Shown here: positions 8,968 through 17,379 of the stretch, piece by piece
How positions within the stretch are numbered: the stretch's first letter is position 1
Layout: each line of letters opens with the position of its first letter
NCBI RefSeq assembly: GCF_016595675.1
Contig: NZ_JAENJH010000005.1
Coordinates: forward strand, 248,001 to 312,000
Length of the DNA stretch: 64,000 nt
From: Prauserella cavernicola
GTDB lineage: Bacteria > Actinomycetota > Actinomycetes > Mycobacteriales > Pseudonocardiaceae
Direction: 5' to 3'
Position numbers and translations under genes: made by a program
Notes under the pieces: generated by a model
Database searches by the model: none
What the model was told of the DNA's origin: nothing
Seen by the model: only the letters and a program-made list of their open reading frames with translations

Positions 8968-10116
8968 GTGACTGACCCGCTGACCGACCCGGCGACGACC
9001 GCCCCCGAGATCCCGGCCATCCCCGCGCTCGACGAGACCGCCCGCACGCTCGCACGCGAGCACCTCGACGGCCTGGTGAAACCACTCGGCGCACTCGGCA
9101 GGCTCGAGGACCTCGCGGCCTGGCTGTGCGCCGCACACGGCACCGTGCCGCCCCGCCCCCTCGACGACGTTCGCGTGGTCGTCTTCGCCGGCGACCACGG
9201 TGTCTCCCTCCCCACCCCCTCCCCCACTCCCCCTGCGGTTCCCGGCGACGCTGTCGACGCCGAGGACGTCGAGGACGCTGTCGATCTCGTGGCCACCGTG
9301 TCGGCCTACCCGCGCGAGATCACCGCCGCGATGGTGCGCGTCTTCCTGTCCGGCGACAGCGGTGTCAACGTGCTCGCCGCCCAGAACGGCGCCAGCGTTC
9401 GCGTGCTCGACATCGCCGTGGACGCCGACCTCGACGACGTGCCCGCCGCCGTGCGCGCCCACAAGATCAGGCGCGGCTCCGGCCGCATCGACGTCACCGA
9501 CGCGCTCGCCCCCGGCGAGGCCGCTCGCGCCTTCGCCGCCGGACGATCCATCGCCGACGACGAGATCGACGCGGGCGCGGACCTGCTCATCCCCGGCGAC
9601 ATGGGCATCGGCAACACCACCATCGCCGCCGCGCTGGTGGCCGCCGTGCTCGGCCTGCCCGTGCCCGACGTGGTGGGAGCCGGCACCGGCGTCGACGACG
9701 CGGGCAGGGCCCACAAGGTCGCCGTGATCGAGGCAGCACTCTCCCGCGCGGGCGAGCGCGTACACGATCCCCTCGACCTGCTCACCGCGGTCGGCAGCGC
9801 CTGCGCCGCCGCGACCACCGGGTTCCTCGTGCAGGCCGCCGTCCGCGGCGTACCGGTGCTACTCGACGGCGTCTTCTCCGGTGCCGCCGCACTGGTCGCC
9901 CGCGAGATCGCCCCCGAGGCCGCCCAGTGGTGGCTCGCCGGGCACCGCTCGACCGAACCGTCCCAGTCCTACGCGCTCAAGGCGCTCGGGCTCGACCCGA
10001 TCCTCGACCTCGGCCTGCGCCTCGGCGAAGGCAGCGGCGCGGTCCAGGCCGTGCCCGTGCTGCGCGGGGCCAGGGCGGTGCTCGCCGAGATGGGGCGGCT
10101 CGCCGACCTTGCGTGA
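8968..10116 (+). CDS. cobT: Nicotinate-nucleotide:DMB phosphoribosyltransferase with unusual insertion
   Basis: 382 residues from GTG 8968 (AGGAGA 9 nt upstream). It makes alpha-ribazole phosphate, the lower-ligand nucleotide. Recognised by KPLGALGRLEDLA, VVFAGDHGV, LLIPGDMGIGNTT, AGTGVDDAG and HRSTEPSQ. It is odd between GDHGV (about residue 76) and SAYP: the family normally has only a few residues there, but this protein has roughly 30, starting with a Pro/Thr/Ser run and ending with an acidic stretch. The general base at EGSGAV near the C-terminus is present, so activity is likely retained. Confidence 0.93.
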   Translation: MTDPLTDPATTAPEIPAIPALDETARTLAREHLDGLVKPLGALGRLEDLAAWLCAAHGTVPPRPLDDVRVVVFAGDHGVSLPTPSPTPPAVPGDAVDAEDVEDAVDLVATVSAYPREITAAMVRVFLSGDSGVNVLAAQNGASVRVLDIAVDADLDDVPAAVRAHKIRRGSGRIDVTDALAPGEAARAFAAGRSIADDEIDAGADLLIPGDMGIGNTTIAAALVAAVLGLPVPDVVGAGTGVDDAGRAHKVAVIEAALSRAGERVHDPLDLLTAVGSACAAATTGFLVQAAVRGVPVLLDGVFSGAAALVAREIAPEAAQWWLAGHRSTEPSQSYALKALGLDPILDLGLRLGEGSGAVQAVPVLRGARAVLAEMGRLADLA

Positions 10117-10897
10117 CGCGCTCCGGATGGCGGCGGGCACGCTGACGGCACTGCCGGTGCCCGCCCCCCGCGCCGTCGACCGGCGGGTGGCGGGGACCGC
10201 CATGCTGCTGGCACCCGTCGCGGCGATTCCACTGGCGGCCCTCGCACTCGGTGTGGTGCTGCTCGGCGACCTCACCGGACTGCCCGCACTGGTCACCGCC
10301 GCACTCGCCATCGGCGCCGTCGCACTCGGCACCCGAGGTCTGCATCTCGACGGACTCACCGACACCGCCGACGGCCTCGCCGCCGCCGCCAAAGCCGCGC
10401 TCGCCCCTACCGCGGACGCGCGCACCGCGCACCGCGAACGAGCGCTGGAGATCATGCGGCGCGGCGACTCCGGGCCCGCGGGCATCGCGACCCTCGTCCT
10501 CGTGCTCCTCGTACAGTGCGCGGCGCTGGCGGGCGCCGTCGCCGCCGGACACGGACCCGCCGCCGTGGTGCTCGGCGTGCTCGCCGGGCGCGCGATGCTG
10601 CCGCTCTGCTGCGCGCGCGGCATTCCATCCGCCCGGCCCGGCGGGCTGGGCGACGCCGTGGCGGGCACCGCCTCGATTCCCTGGGCCTGCGCGGGACTCC
10701 TCGTGGTGGCCGGGCTGTCCGCTCTTGCGCCAGGACTGCCGTGGTGGCAGGGACCGGCCGCGGTGCTCGGCGCGTGCGCGATCGCCGGAGTGCTGCTGGC
10801 GCGGTGCGTGCGCCGACTGGGCGGGATCACGGGCGACGTGCTCGGCGCGTGTGTGGAGACGGCGACGACGACCGCGTGGCTGGTGCTGAGCACCTGA
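10109..10897 (+). CDS. cobS: Adenosylcobinamide-GDP ribazoletransferase
   Basis: 262 residues, membrane protein with 5-6 helices. It joins AdoCbi-GDP and alpha-ribazole (phosphate) to finish the cobamide. The motif GTRGLHLDGLTDTADGLAA carries the conserved acidic residues, and GDSGPAGI follows. TTG 10109 is preferred because it restores the usual RDALRMAAGTL N-terminus and overlaps the cobT stop by 8 bp; ATG 10127 is the alternative. It is the last gene of cobU-cobT-cobS. Confidence 0.92.
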   Translation: MRDALRMAAGTLTALPVPAPRAVDRRVAGTAMLLAPVAAIPLAALALGVVLLGDLTGLPALVTAALAIGAVALGTRGLHLDGLTDTADGLAAAAKAALAPTADARTAHRERALEIMRRGDSGPAGIATLVLVLLVQCAALAGAVAAGHGPAAVVLGVLAGRAMLPLCCARGIPSARPGGLGDAVAGTASIPWACAGLLVVAGLSALAPGLPWWQGPAAVLGACAIAGVLLARCVRRLGGITGDVLGACVETATTTAWLVLST

Positions 10898-10983
10898 GCC
10901 GGGCCGCGCGAGACGCCCTGCGAAGAACCGTGCGACGAAGCGTGGGGGAAGTGCAGTGGTCATGGAGCAACGGTAGCGCGTGT

Positions 10984-10999
10984 TCGAACACATGTTCGA
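10984..10999. promoter_or_regulatory. Perfect LexA (SOS) box without an obvious target
   Basis: TCGAACACATGTTCGA fits the actinobacterial LexA consensus TCGAAC-N4-GTTCGA at all 12 defined positions. It sits between the 3' ends of convergent cobS and cobC, where no promoter is expected. No convincing SOS gene is adjacent. A reverse-strand ATG just past the box opens a frame antisense to cobS, but its composition looks like a shadow. Confidence 0.55.
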
Positions 11000-11011
11000 C
11001 ACCACGATCGG

Positions 11012-11033
11012 GTGGAGTAGGTGACTACCCCAC
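11012..11033. terminator. Hairpin at the cobC 3' end
   Basis: Inverted repeat GTGGAGTAG / CTACCCCAC with one mismatch and a 4-nt loop, overlapping the cobC stop codon. It could terminate cobC and, from the other side, cobS. Confidence 0.5.
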
Positions 11034-12044
11034 GTGCTCGCGCAGTGCCGCGAGGAACCCGGACAGCTCGCTGCGCACCGCGATGCGGAGCCAGTCCCCG
11101 TCCAGGCCGGGGAACGTGTCCCCACGCCGCACCGCGTACCCGGCCTCCCGCAACGACTCCCGCACCCGGGCCGCACCGGGGATGCGCACCAGCACGAACG
11201 GCGCCCTCGGCGTGCCCGCCACCTCGACACCGAGCCGGCGCAACCCGGCCACGAGCGTCCCGAGATCACGCTCGGCCACTCGCGCCAGCTCCTCGGCCTC
11301 GGCCAGCGCCCGAGCGCCGCTGCACGCCACCATCGCCACCGCCGCGGGCGTCGACACCGACCACGGCGGCTGCACCGCCCGCAGCCGCGCGATCACGTCC
11401 GGCTCCGCGAGCACATAACCCGCCCGCAACCCCGCGATCCCCCACGTCTTGGTGAGGCTGCGGATCACCGCCACCCCGGGAAGCCGGTGCGCGGCCAGGC
11501 TTTCCGGCTCACCCGGCACCGCGTCGAGGAACGCCTCGTCGACCACCAGCAACCGGCCCGGCGCGCACAGCCGCCGCAGCGTCTCCGCCGGGTGCAGCAC
11601 CGACGTCGGGTTGGTCGGGTTGCCCACGAACACCAGGTCCGCCTCGGCGGGCACGGCGTCCGGCTTCAGCGTGAACCCGTCGGCCGCGTCCAGCAGCACC
11701 CGGTGCACCGGCAGCCCCGCCGCCCGCACCGCCGCCTCCGGCTCGGTGAACTGCGGATGCACCACGGCCACCCGGCGTGCCCCGGCCGCGGTGGCCAGCA
11801 ACGTGAACGCCTCCGCCGCCCCCGCCGTCGGCAGCACGTCGGCGGCCTCGCGGCCGTGCCGCGCCGCGATCGCCTCGATCGCACAGCCCACATCGGGATA
11901 CGCCGCGAGCCCGCTCAGGCACGCGGCCAGCTCCTGCCGCAGCCACTCCGGCGGTTCGGGCAGGCGGACGTTCACCGCCAGGTCGACCAGGCCCTCACCC
12001 ACCTCGCGGTCGCCGTGGTGCAGCAGGTCGTAGTCACCGTCCAC
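11025..12044 (-). CDS. cobC: CobC-type PLP aminotransferase (threonine-phosphate decarboxylase-like)
   Basis: 339 residues from GTG 12044, which overlaps the cobB stop by 11 bp. It is a fold-type I aminotransferase of the histidinol-phosphate aminotransferase branch: FVGNPTNPTSVL, VVDEAFLD and SLTKTWGIAGLRAGY, whose Lys should form the PLP Schiff base. In cobalamin loci this family is thought to supply (R)-1-aminopropan-2-ol O-phosphate for CobD. It ends the chelatase-cobO-cobB-cobC operon. Confidence 0.88.
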   Translation of the reverse strand: MDGDYDLLHHGDREVGEGLVDLAVNVRLPEPPEWLRQELAACLSGLAAYPDVGCAIEAIAARHGREAADVLPTAGAAEAFTLLATAAGARRVAVVHPQFTEPEAAVRAAGLPVHRVLLDAADGFTLKPDAVPAEADLVFVGNPTNPTSVLHPAETLRRLCAPGRLLVVDEAFLDAVPGEPESLAAHRLPGVAVIRSLTKTWGIAGLRAGYVLAEPDVIARLRAVQPPWSVSTPAAVAMVACSGARALAEAEELARVAERDLGTLVAGLRRLGVEVAGTPRAPFVLVRIPGAARVRESLREAGYAVRRGDTFPGLDGDWLRIAVRSELSGFLAALREHVG

Positions 12045-13368
12045 GATGGACCGCCTCGGCGAACCGGCTCGCCAGCCCGGGATGACCGGCCCAGTGCACG
12101 TGCAGGTACGACGCGTGCAGCGTGGACGAGGCGAAGCCCTCGGGCTCACCGTTCCACTCCCACGCGGCCGAGTCCCCGCTGCGCGGCTCCACCATCGTGC
12201 GGTGGAACTCGTGGCCCGTCACCCGCTGCCCGGTTCCGGCCAGCACGTTGTCGTTCGTCGCCGTCGCCCTCCGGTAGCCGAGCGCGCCGCGCCGCGTCAT
12301 CCGCGCCGTCGCGTCGAGCGCACCCACCATCGGCAGCCCGTCCAGCTCACGGCACAGGTACAGCAGGCCCGCGCACTCGGCGACCACGGGCATCCCCCGG
12401 CGCAGCGCGGCCCCCAGCTCCTCCCGCAGTGGCGCGTTGGCCGACAGCTCCTCCGCATGCACCTCGGGAAACCCGCCGCCGAAGTAGAGCCCGGCACAGC
12501 CCTCCGGCAACGCCTTGTCCCGCAACGGATCCACGTCCACCACGTCCACGCCGTGCGCGGCCAGCAGCTCCGCGGTCTCCGTGTAGCGGAACGTGAACGC
12601 CTCGCCCGCCGCCGCGGCCACCACCGCGCGCGGGCCGGTGTGCTCACCCTCCGGCGACCACGGCGCCCCGCTCAACGCCGGCGCCCGCCTGGCCACCCGC
12701 ACCACCGCGTCGAGATCGACACCCCCCGCGATCCACTCCGCCAGCTTCGGCAACAGCTCCCGAGACTCCGGCGCCCGCTCCGCCGCCGGCACCAGCCCGA
12801 GGTGCCTGCTCGGCGCGTGGATGTCGTCGCTGCGGCGCAACGCACCGAGCACCGGGATGCCCGTCGGCTCCAGCGCGGACACGATCTCGTCCTCGTGCCG
12901 CTGCGAGCCCAGCTTGTTCAAGATCACCCCGGCCAGCTCGAGCCTCGGGTCGTAGCGCGCGAACCCCAGCACCGTCGCGGCGACACTGCGGCTCGCCGCG
13001 CTCGCGTCCACCACCAGCACCACCGGCGCGTCCACCAACCGAGCCACGTGCGCCGTCGACGCGTAGCCCTCCGTGCCGAGCGCGCCGTCGAACAGGCCCA
13101 TCACGCCCTCGATCACCGCGATCTCCGCGGCCCGCGAACCGTGCAGCAGCAACGGAACCACCCGCTGCTCTCCCTGCAGGAACGGATCGAGGTTGCGCGG
13201 CGGCGTCCCCGTCGCCAGCGCGTGGTAGCTGGGATCGATGAAGTCGGGACCCACCTTGTGCCCCGACACCGCCGTGCCCCGCGCGCGCAACGCCGCCATG
13301 AGCCCGGTCGCGACCGTCGTCTTCCCGTGTCCCGAACCCGGCGCCGCGATGACGACGCGCGCTACCAC
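12034..13368 (-). CDS. cobB: Hydrogenobyrinic/cobyrinic acid a,c-diamide synthase
   Basis: 444 residues. It amidates the a and c side chains using glutamine and ATP. The N-terminal dethiobiotin-synthetase-like domain has the P-loop APGSGHGKTT and HKVGPDFIDP. The C-terminal class I amidotransferase domain has the nucleophile in AECAGLLYL, with LYFGGGFPEVHAEEL before it and SYLHVHWAGHP near the end. GTG 13368 lies within the end of cobO (7-bp overlap), showing tight coupling. Confidence 0.94.
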   Translation of the reverse strand: MVARVVIAAPGSGHGKTTVATGLMAALRARGTAVSGHKVGPDFIDPSYHALATGTPPRNLDPFLQGEQRVVPLLLHGSRAAEIAVIEGVMGLFDGALGTEGYASTAHVARLVDAPVVLVVDASAASRSVAATVLGFARYDPRLELAGVILNKLGSQRHEDEIVSALEPTGIPVLGALRRSDDIHAPSRHLGLVPAAERAPESRELLPKLAEWIAGGVDLDAVVRVARRAPALSGAPWSPEGEHTGPRAVVAAAAGEAFTFRYTETAELLAAHGVDVVDVDPLRDKALPEGCAGLYFGGGFPEVHAEELSANAPLREELGAALRRGMPVVAECAGLLYLCRELDGLPMVGALDATARMTRRGALGYRRATATNDNVLAGTGQRVTGHEFHRTMVEPRSGDSAAWEWNGEPEGFASSTLHASYLHVHWAGHPGLASRFAEAVHRGR

Positions 13369-13964
13369 TCGATGCCCCGCTGACCCTTTTGGCCCGCGTC
13401 CATCGGATGCTTGACCTTGCTCATCTCCGCCACGAGATCCGCCGCCTCCAGCAGCGCCTCGGGCGCGTTGCGGCCGGTGATCACCACGTGCTGACGGCCA
13501 GGGCGCTCCCGCAACGTCGACACCACGTCGTCGACGTCGATCCAGCCCCAGTGCAGCGGATACGTGAACTCGTCGAGCACGTAGAAGTCGTGCCGCTCGT
13601 CGGCGAAGCGGCGCTTGAGCTCGGCCCAGCCCTCACGCGCGTTCTCGGCGTGGTCCTCCTCGGAGCCCTGCTTGCGCGACCAGCTCCAGCCCTCGCCCAT
13701 CTTGTGCCACTCGACAGGCCCGCCCTGGCCGCTCTCGCCGAGCGCCCGGAACGCGGCCTCCTCGCCGACCCGCCACTTCGCGGACTTGACGAACTGGAAC
13801 ACCCCGATCGACCAGCCCTGGTTCCACGCCCGCAGCGCCATGCCGAACGCGGCCGTCGACTTGCCCTTCATCGGTCCCGTGTGGACGGCCAGGATCGGCC
13901 GGTTGCGGCGCTGGCGCGTGGTCAGCCCGTCGTTCGGAACGGCCTCGGGTTGTCCCTTCGGCAT
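13362..13964 (-). CDS. cobO: Cob(I)yrinic acid a,c-diamide adenosyltransferase
   Basis: 200 residues, the normal length for CobO/BtuR. It transfers the 5'-deoxyadenosyl group of ATP to Co(I). The P-loop variant is HTGPMKGKSTAAFG, and FVKSAKWRVGEE, YVLDEFTYPLHWGW and ITGRNAPEALLEAADLVAEM are family signatures. The ATG shares one base with the chelatase stop codon (TGATG). Confidence 0.95.
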   Translation of the reverse strand: MPKGQPEAVPNDGLTTRQRRNRPILAVHTGPMKGKSTAAFGMALRAWNQGWSIGVFQFVKSAKWRVGEEAAFRALGESGQGGPVEWHKMGEGWSWSRKQGSEEDHAENAREGWAELKRRFADERHDFYVLDEFTYPLHWGWIDVDDVVSTLRERPGRQHVVITGRNAPEALLEAADLVAEMSKVKHPMDAGQKGQRGIEW

Positions 13965-15943
13965 CAGGCGGCCCTCCGCTTCACCTCGCGCGTGAGCGCC
14001 TCGGCCGCGACATCGCCCAGCGCCACGTGCTCCGCGCCGAGGTGCGCCGCCAGCTCCACGCCGAGCCCGAGCCGCATGCGGCCGCTCTCGCAGTCCAGCA
14101 CCACGCTCGTCACACCCGAACCGGCCAGCAGCCCCGCCGCGGTGCGAGCACGGGCCACCGCGTCGGACCCGCTCGTGGCCCTGCCGTCGGTGACGACGAC
14201 CAGCAACGGCCGCCTGCGCGGATCCCGCAACGCCTCCACACGCAGCACCTCCGCCGCCCGCACCAGTCCCTCCGCGAGCGGCGTCCGGCCGCCCGTCGGC
14301 AACGCCTCCAGCCGCGACGCCGCCGCGTCGACACTGATCGTCGGCGGCAACGCGACCTCGGCGGAGCTCGCCCGGAACGTCACCAGCCCGACCTTGTCGC
14401 GCCGCTGGTAGGCATCCAGCAGCAGCGACAGCACCGCCGACTTCACCTCACGAATCCGCGAGCGCGCGCCCATCGAGCCCGACGCGTCCACGCAGAACAG
14501 CACGAGGTTGCCCTCCTTGCCCTCGCGCACCGCATACCGGACGTCGTGCGCGCGCACCACCAGGCCCGCACCGGACCTGCCGCGCGCCCGCTGATGCGGT
14601 GCCGCCGCGCGCACCGTCGCGAGCAGGTGCGGGCCGCCCTCCCGCACACCGGCGGGGCGCACGCCGACCGTGCGGCCGCTGTCGGTCACCGCACGGGACC
14701 GGCGGCCGTGCGCGCCCGCCCCGGTGCCGTCAACGGTGAACAGCCTTGCGCGGTAAGGACTTCCGGCGCCCACCTGCCGCTCGCCCGAGCCCGGCTGCCC
14801 GTTGGCGGGCGGGCCGTCCGAGTCGGAGGGCTCGGGCTCGCCACCCGAACCGGGACCGTCGTCCGGACCCTCGGGTCCGTCGTCGGGATCGTCGGGCCCG
14901 CCCTCGGGACCGTCCGGTGGCCCCTGCTCCGGTGGCTCCGAATCCCGCAGCGTCTGCTCCAGCTGCTCCTCGTCGATGCCGGGGGCGTCGAACGGGTTGC
15001 GCCTGCGCCGGTGCGGCAAGGCGAGCCGCGCCGCCACCCGGATGTCGTCGGTGGTCACCTCGTCGCGGCCGCACCACGCGGCGTGCGCGGCGGCCGTGCG
15101 GGCTGTGACGATGTCGGCGCGCATCCCGTCGACCTCGAACGCGGCGCACACCTCCGCGATCTGCACCAGCGCGTCGTCGGACAGCGACACCGCGGACAGT
15201 AGCCGCTGCGCCGCCTCGATATCGGCAGCCAGCGCCGCCTCGGCCTCGGCGTAGCCCTCGGCGAAGTCGCCGGGAGCCGCCTCGTAGGCCAGCCGCCTGC
15301 GCACCACCTCCACGCGCTGCGCGGGCTCGCGGCTGGACGCGACCTCGACGGTCAGCCCGAAGCGGTCGAGCAGCTGCGGGCGCAGCTCGCCCTCCTCCGG
15401 GTTCATCGTGCCGATCAGCACGAACCGCGCGGCGTGCGACACCGAGACACCCTCGCGCTCCACCGTCACCCGGCCCATCGCCGCCGCGTCCAGCAGCGTG
15501 TCCACGAGGTGGTCGTGGAGCAGGTTCACCTCGTCGACGTAGAGCAGGCCACGATGCGCGCCCGCGAGCAGGCCGGGCTGGTAGTCGGTGACGCCGTCGG
15601 CCAGCGCGCGCTCCAGGTCGAGCGAGCCCACCACACGGTCCTCGGCCGCGCCGACGGGCAGCTCCACGAGCTTCGCGGGCCTGCGCCGAGCGGCTGCGCC
15701 CTCGGCGTGCGGACCGTCGGGACACGCCGGGTCCGGGGCGGCGGGCGCACACGAGAACCGGCAGCTCTCCACCACGTCCACGCCCGGCAGCAGCCCCGCG
15801 AGCGCGCGCACCATCGTCGACTTCGCGGTGCCCTTCTCGCCACGCACCAGCACTCCGCCGATCGCGGGTGAGATCGCCGAGAGCACCAGCGCGAGCCGCA
15901 GCTCCGCCATGCCGACAACAGCGGTGAACGGGTACGGCCGCAT
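13964..15943 (-). CDS. Fused chelatase I/D subunit (AAA+ plus VWA)
   Basis: 659 residues. Residues 1 to about 330 form an AAA+ ATPase (Walker A GEKGTAKST, Walker B LLYVDEVNLL, sensor GTMNPEEGELRPQLLDRFGL). A linker of about 100 residues rich in Pro, Asp, Gly and Glu follows. The C-terminal part, from about residue 475, is a von Willebrand A domain with the MIDAS motif DASGSMG near 486 and VVTDGRATSG. It corresponds to BchI and BchD joined in one chain, and with CobN it should form the ATP-dependent cobaltochelatase. ATG 15943 has GGAG upstream and follows the second B12 riboswitch; the frame upstream of it is riboswitch sequence. Confidence 0.9.
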   Translation of the reverse strand: MRPYPFTAVVGMAELRLALVLSAISPAIGGVLVRGEKGTAKSTMVRALAGLLPGVDVVESCRFSCAPAAPDPACPDGPHAEGAAARRRPAKLVELPVGAAEDRVVGSLDLERALADGVTDYQPGLLAGAHRGLLYVDEVNLLHDHLVDTLLDAAAMGRVTVEREGVSVSHAARFVLIGTMNPEEGELRPQLLDRFGLTVEVASSREPAQRVEVVRRRLAYEAAPGDFAEGYAEAEAALAADIEAAQRLLSAVSLSDDALVQIAEVCAAFEVDGMRADIVTARTAAAHAAWCGRDEVTTDDIRVAARLALPHRRRRNPFDAPGIDEEQLEQTLRDSEPPEQGPPDGPEGGPDDPDDGPEGPDDGPGSGGEPEPSDSDGPPANGQPGSGERQVGAGSPYRARLFTVDGTGAGAHGRRSRAVTDSGRTVGVRPAGVREGGPHLLATVRAAAPHQRARGRSGAGLVVRAHDVRYAVREGKEGNLVLFCVDASGSMGARSRIREVKSAVLSLLLDAYQRRDKVGLVTFRASSAEVALPPTISVDAAASRLEALPTGGRTPLAEGLVRAAEVLRVEALRDPRRRPLLVVVTDGRATSGSDAVARARTAAGLLAGSGVTSVVLDCESGRMRLGLGVELAAHLGAEHVALGDVAAEALTREVKRRAA

Positions 15944-15998
15944 CCAGGCTCCCTCGCTACGGGTGGGTGTCCTCGCCCACGTCTCGTCAGCTCCACAT

Positions 15999-16089
15999 GC
16001 GGCCGCCGAAGCTCTGACTCCCAGCCGTTTCCAGCCGGTCACAGTGGCGGGACCGCCCCGGATTCACACCGGGTTCCACGAACGGCCGC
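15999..16089 (-). promoter_or_regulatory. Cobalamin riboswitch upstream of the chelatase-cobOBC operon
   Basis: On the reverse strand the order is GTGGAACCCGGTGTGAATCC, GCCACTGTGACCGG, then GGGAGTCAGAGC, the conserved B12 aptamer blocks. The outer helix is visible as GCGGCCG at 15999-16005 pairing with CGGCCGC at 16083-16089. About 55 nt of expression platform separate it from the chelatase start at 15943. It should repress the operon when cobalamin is abundant. Confidence 0.92.
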
Positions 16090-16185
16090 GGGCCCGATCA
16101 TCGCACAGCCACCCGCCTCGGCAGGGGTCCACAATGACGAAGCACACCCCTGCCCCGGCGAGGACAGCGGCTACGGTTGCCCGTT

Positions 16186-17379
16186 GTGACACTCGTCGTA
16201 GTGGGGATCGGGGCCGACGGCCTGCCCGGGCTGGCCGAGTCGGCCCGCGCCGAACTCGACCGCTGTGACGTGCTCTTCGGCTCCCGGCGCCAGCTCGATC
16301 TCGTGCCGGACGGCCGCGCCACGAAGGTGCCGTGGCCGAGCCCGCTGCTGCCCGCACTCGACGGGCTGCTGCACGAACACGACGGCCGCCGCATCGGTGT
16401 GCTGGCCAGCGGCGACCCGCTGCTCTCCGGCATCGGCACCACGCTCGTGCGCAGGCTCGGTGCCGACCGCGTCCGCGTGCTGCCCACCGTCTCCTCCGCC
16501 ACGCTCGCGCGCGCCCGGCTCGGCTGGTCCGCCGAGGAGACCGAGGTCCTCAGCGCCGTCGCCCGCGACCCGCACCGCGTGTTGCGCGCCATCGCGGCCA
16601 GCCGCCGGGTGCTCGTGCTCAGCTCCGACGCCACCACGCCCGGCCTCGTCGCGGCGATCCTCACCGACGCCGGCTACGGGCCGAGCGCGCTCACCGTGCT
16701 GGAGGAACTCGGCTCCCCCGTCGAACGCCGCCTCGACGGCACCGCGCGGGACTGGGCACACACCGACGTCGCGCCTCTCAACGTGCTCGCCGTCGAGAGC
16801 GCAGGGAGAACGCCACCACCGCTGCTCGCCGGACTCGCCGACGACGAGTTCGACCACGACGGCCAGCTCACCAAACGCGACGTGCGCGCCAGCAGCCTCG
16901 CCCGCCTCGCCCCCGCGCCGGGCGAGCTGCTGTGGGACGTCGGAGCGGGCGCGGGCAGCATCGCGATCGAATGGTCGAGAACCCATCCCGCGAACCGCGC
17001 GATCGCCGTCGAGTCCCACCCCGAGCGGGCCGCCAGGATCGGCCGCAACGCCCAGCGCCTCGGCGTACCCGACCTCCGCGTGGTCACCGCGAAAGCACCC
17101 GGCGCGCTCGCGGAACTGACCCGGCCCGACGCCGTGTTCGTCGGCGGCGGGGTCAGCGTCCCCGGCGTGCTCACCGCGTGCTGGGCGGCGCTGCGAGCGG
17201 GCGGCAGGCTCGTCGCCAACGGCGTGACCCTCGACGCCGAACAGGCCCTCGCGCGCGCCTACGCCGAGTACGGGGGCGAACTCACCCGAATGTCCGTCGA
17301 GCACGCGGCCCCGCTCGGCGGCCTCACCGGCTGGACGCCGGCCAGGACCGTGACCCAGTGGAGCGTGAGCAAGCAGTGA
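16186..17379 (+). CDS. cobL: Precorrin-6Y C5,15-methyltransferase (decarboxylating)
   Basis: 397 residues: an N-terminal tetrapyrrole methylase domain (CbiE-like: VVGIGADGLPGL, LASGDPLLSGIGTTL) joined to a C-terminal Rossmann methyltransferase (CbiT-like: LLWDVGAGAGSIAIEW, AVESHPERAARIGRN). It methylates C5 and C15 and decarboxylates the C12 acetate. GTG 16186 begins MTLVVVGIG, the family's N-terminus; TTG 16177 is also in frame. The gene overlaps cobM by 4 bp. Confidence 0.93.
   Translation: MTLVVVGIGADGLPGLAESARAELDRCDVLFGSRRQLDLVPDGRATKVPWPSPLLPALDGLLHEHDGRRIGVLASGDPLLSGIGTTLVRRLGADRVRVLPTVSSATLARARLGWSAEETEVLSAVARDPHRVLRAIAASRRVLVLSSDATTPGLVAAILTDAGYGPSALTVLEELGSPVERRLDGTARDWAHTDVAPLNVLAVESAGRTPPPLLAGLADDEFDHDGQLTKRDVRASSLARLAPAPGELLWDVGAGAGSIAIEWSRTHPANRAIAVESHPERAARIGRNAQRLGVPDLRVVTAKAPGALAELTRPDAVFVGGGVSVPGVLTACWAALRAGGRLVANGVTLDAEQALARAYAEYGGELTRMSVEHAAPLGGLTGWTPARTVTQWSVSKQ

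Noticed and set aside
9977-10958. Reverse-strand frame beginning MTTALPPRFVARFF just past the SOS box, antisense to cobS
   Set aside because: The first residues look protein-like, but the remainder is Arg/Gln/His-rich shadow of cobS. It was kept only as a remark on the SOS box.
14700-14990. Possible frameshift or gene junction in the chelatase, where the sequence becomes Pro/Asp/Gly-rich
   Set aside because: The frame is continuous, and such linkers between the AAA+ and VWA parts are typical of D-type chelatase subunits.
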